Positions 63,317-64,000 of a DNA stretch of 64,000 nucleotides are shown piece by piece (position 1 is the first letter of the stretch; every line of letters starts with the position of its first letter). The notes under the pieces were generated by a model. The model was not told where the DNA came from and did not search any database. It saw only the letters and a list, made by a program, of their open reading frames with translations. Source of the stretch: VYFG01 sp965203365 (GTDB taxonomy: Bacteria > Pseudomonadota > Gammaproteobacteria > Arenicellales > Poriferihabitantaceae); contig OZ241878.1 in the NCBI GenBank assembly GCA_965203365.1, positions 1,612,001 to 1,676,000 on the forward strand, read 5' to 3'. The translations under genes were made by a program, and so were the position numbers.

Positions 63317-63392
63317 TCCCCTGTAGCTCAGTTGGTAGAGCAGTTGACTGTTAATCAATTGGTCCCTGGTTCGAGTCCGGGCAGGGGAGCCA
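63317..63392 (+). tRNA. tRNA-Asn (GTT)
   Basis: A 76-base cloverleaf: acceptor stem TCCCCTG/CAGGGGA, D-arm AGCTCAGTTGGTAGAGC, anticodon arm with loop CTGTTAA (anticodon GTT) and T-arm GGTTCGAGTCC. Discriminator G and an encoded 3' CCA follow. It is downstream of, and divergent from, uvrB. Confidence 0.97.
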
Positions 63393-64000
63393 GCTTTTGG
63401 CTATCCGGCACCTTCTGCCCCGACGCTGAACAGCCGCCTGCTTGATTTTCGATTCTGTCTCGCTTGTGATCGGTTGCCCTGAGCTATCCGACCCTCGGAC
63501 AAGTGACAGGGGAAAGGGGTGCCAGAGTCTTCGAGACGGTTGAACACTACAACAAACCACTCTGGTGACTCTCCCTGCCACAGTCGCCAGTCGGGACCCG
63601 ATTGTTTCCAGCGACTCCTCGGCATCGTGCACATTTCATATCCGCATTGCATACGACCGACCATCGACGGGTAGACTCAAATGATCGGCACCCAACCACA
63701 GCTAGGCGTCACCACGATGCCCCCCTCGTCGACACCCAGTGCCCTTCAGGTCACTGTCGGAAGCGGCAATGAAATCGTCTGAACGCGTGTGTCCCCTGCA
63801 GCGCACCACCATCTATCAAGAGAACCCAGACAGGACCTGTTGCCACTGGGCCTAAGAACGGTACTGAACAATCCATTCACCCACTAGAACAGGCGCATTG
63901 GCTGTACCCTCTGATTGGGCATCACCTCGCCGATACCAAGAAAATCGCCCGATTCCACGTACAGACGCACCATCCCGACCTCATTCGTTGAATGCACTCG
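63393..64000. other. Sequence downstream of tRNA-Asn to the window end
   Basis: About 600 bases without a supported gene. Minus-strand frames that run through the tRNA are antisense artefacts. The 3' ends of tRNA genes are common integration sites, but no repeat of the tRNA 3' end is visible before the window closes. Confidence 0.4.

Noticed and set aside
63351..63664. Minus-strand frames overlapping or next to tRNA-Asn
   Set aside because: The first reads through the antisense of the tRNA (giving a CPDSNQGP-like peptide, a well-known artefact). The second has no ribosome-binding site or family.

Overview
The window is chromosomal DNA of moderately high G+C content from a sulfur-oxidising gammaproteobacterium. 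The evidence is the gene order hemA-prfA-prmC divergent from (TPR lipoprotein)-lolB-ispE, which is typical of Gammaproteobacteria, and a complete reverse-type dissimilatory sulfite reductase (rdsr) operon. The presence of dsrEFH and dsrL marks the operon as oxidative rather than sulfate-reducing. The species cannot be named from the sequence alone.

Layout. 1-9.2 kb: the 3' part of serC, a DUF1015 gene, prmC, prfA and hemA (minus strand), then a TPR lipoprotein gene, lolB and ispE (plus strand). 9.2-14.4 kb: an agmatinase-like ureohydrolase, soxB, and a tusA-yeeE pair for thiosulfate or sulfur import. 14.5-17.4 kb: a Sel1-repeat gene and a NarL/NarX-like two-component system. 17.5-29.9 kb: dsrABEFHCMKLJOPNR, transcribed leftwards from a probable promoter near 30.08-30.11 kb. 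30.4-33.4 kb: a divergent operon encoding a TauD-like Fe(II)/2-oxoglutarate oxygenase, an uncharacterised helical protein, a Cas6/Cmx6-like RAMP protein, a DsrC-like protein without cysteines, and a 67-residue protein. 34-40.4 kb: an amidinotransferase-fold enzyme, two further Fe/2OG oxygenases, a cupin, several uncharacterised proteins, an IS30 transposase remnant and a secreted alpha/beta-hydrolase-like protein. 40.6-45 kb: etfAB, a HisN-type phosphatase and ettA. 45.3-46.6 kb: an orphan G+C-rich AAA+ ATPase in a gene-poor patch. 47.2-56.6 kb: a BKACE/aminotransferase pair, a four-gene polar amino acid ABC transporter, an AGCS sodium:amino acid symporter and a universal stress protein. 57.8-63.4 kb: a Rieske oxygenase, a small membrane protein, a Maf/YceF pyrophosphatase, uvrB and tRNA-Asn.

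How the genes work together. SoxB with TusA and YeeE would handle thiosulfate and persulfide sulfur. DsrEFH and DsrC would relay it to DsrAB for oxidation to sulfite, with DsrMKJOP and DsrL taking the electrons. DsrN amidates the siroheme. The right half is heterotrophic in character: amino acid uptake, transamination, keto-acid cleavage, ETF and Rieske chemistry. This suggests a mixotroph.

The most novel-looking part is the divergent operon beside dsrA, which joins an orphan Cas6-family protein to a cysteine-free DsrC paralogue. No CRISPR array was seen in the window.
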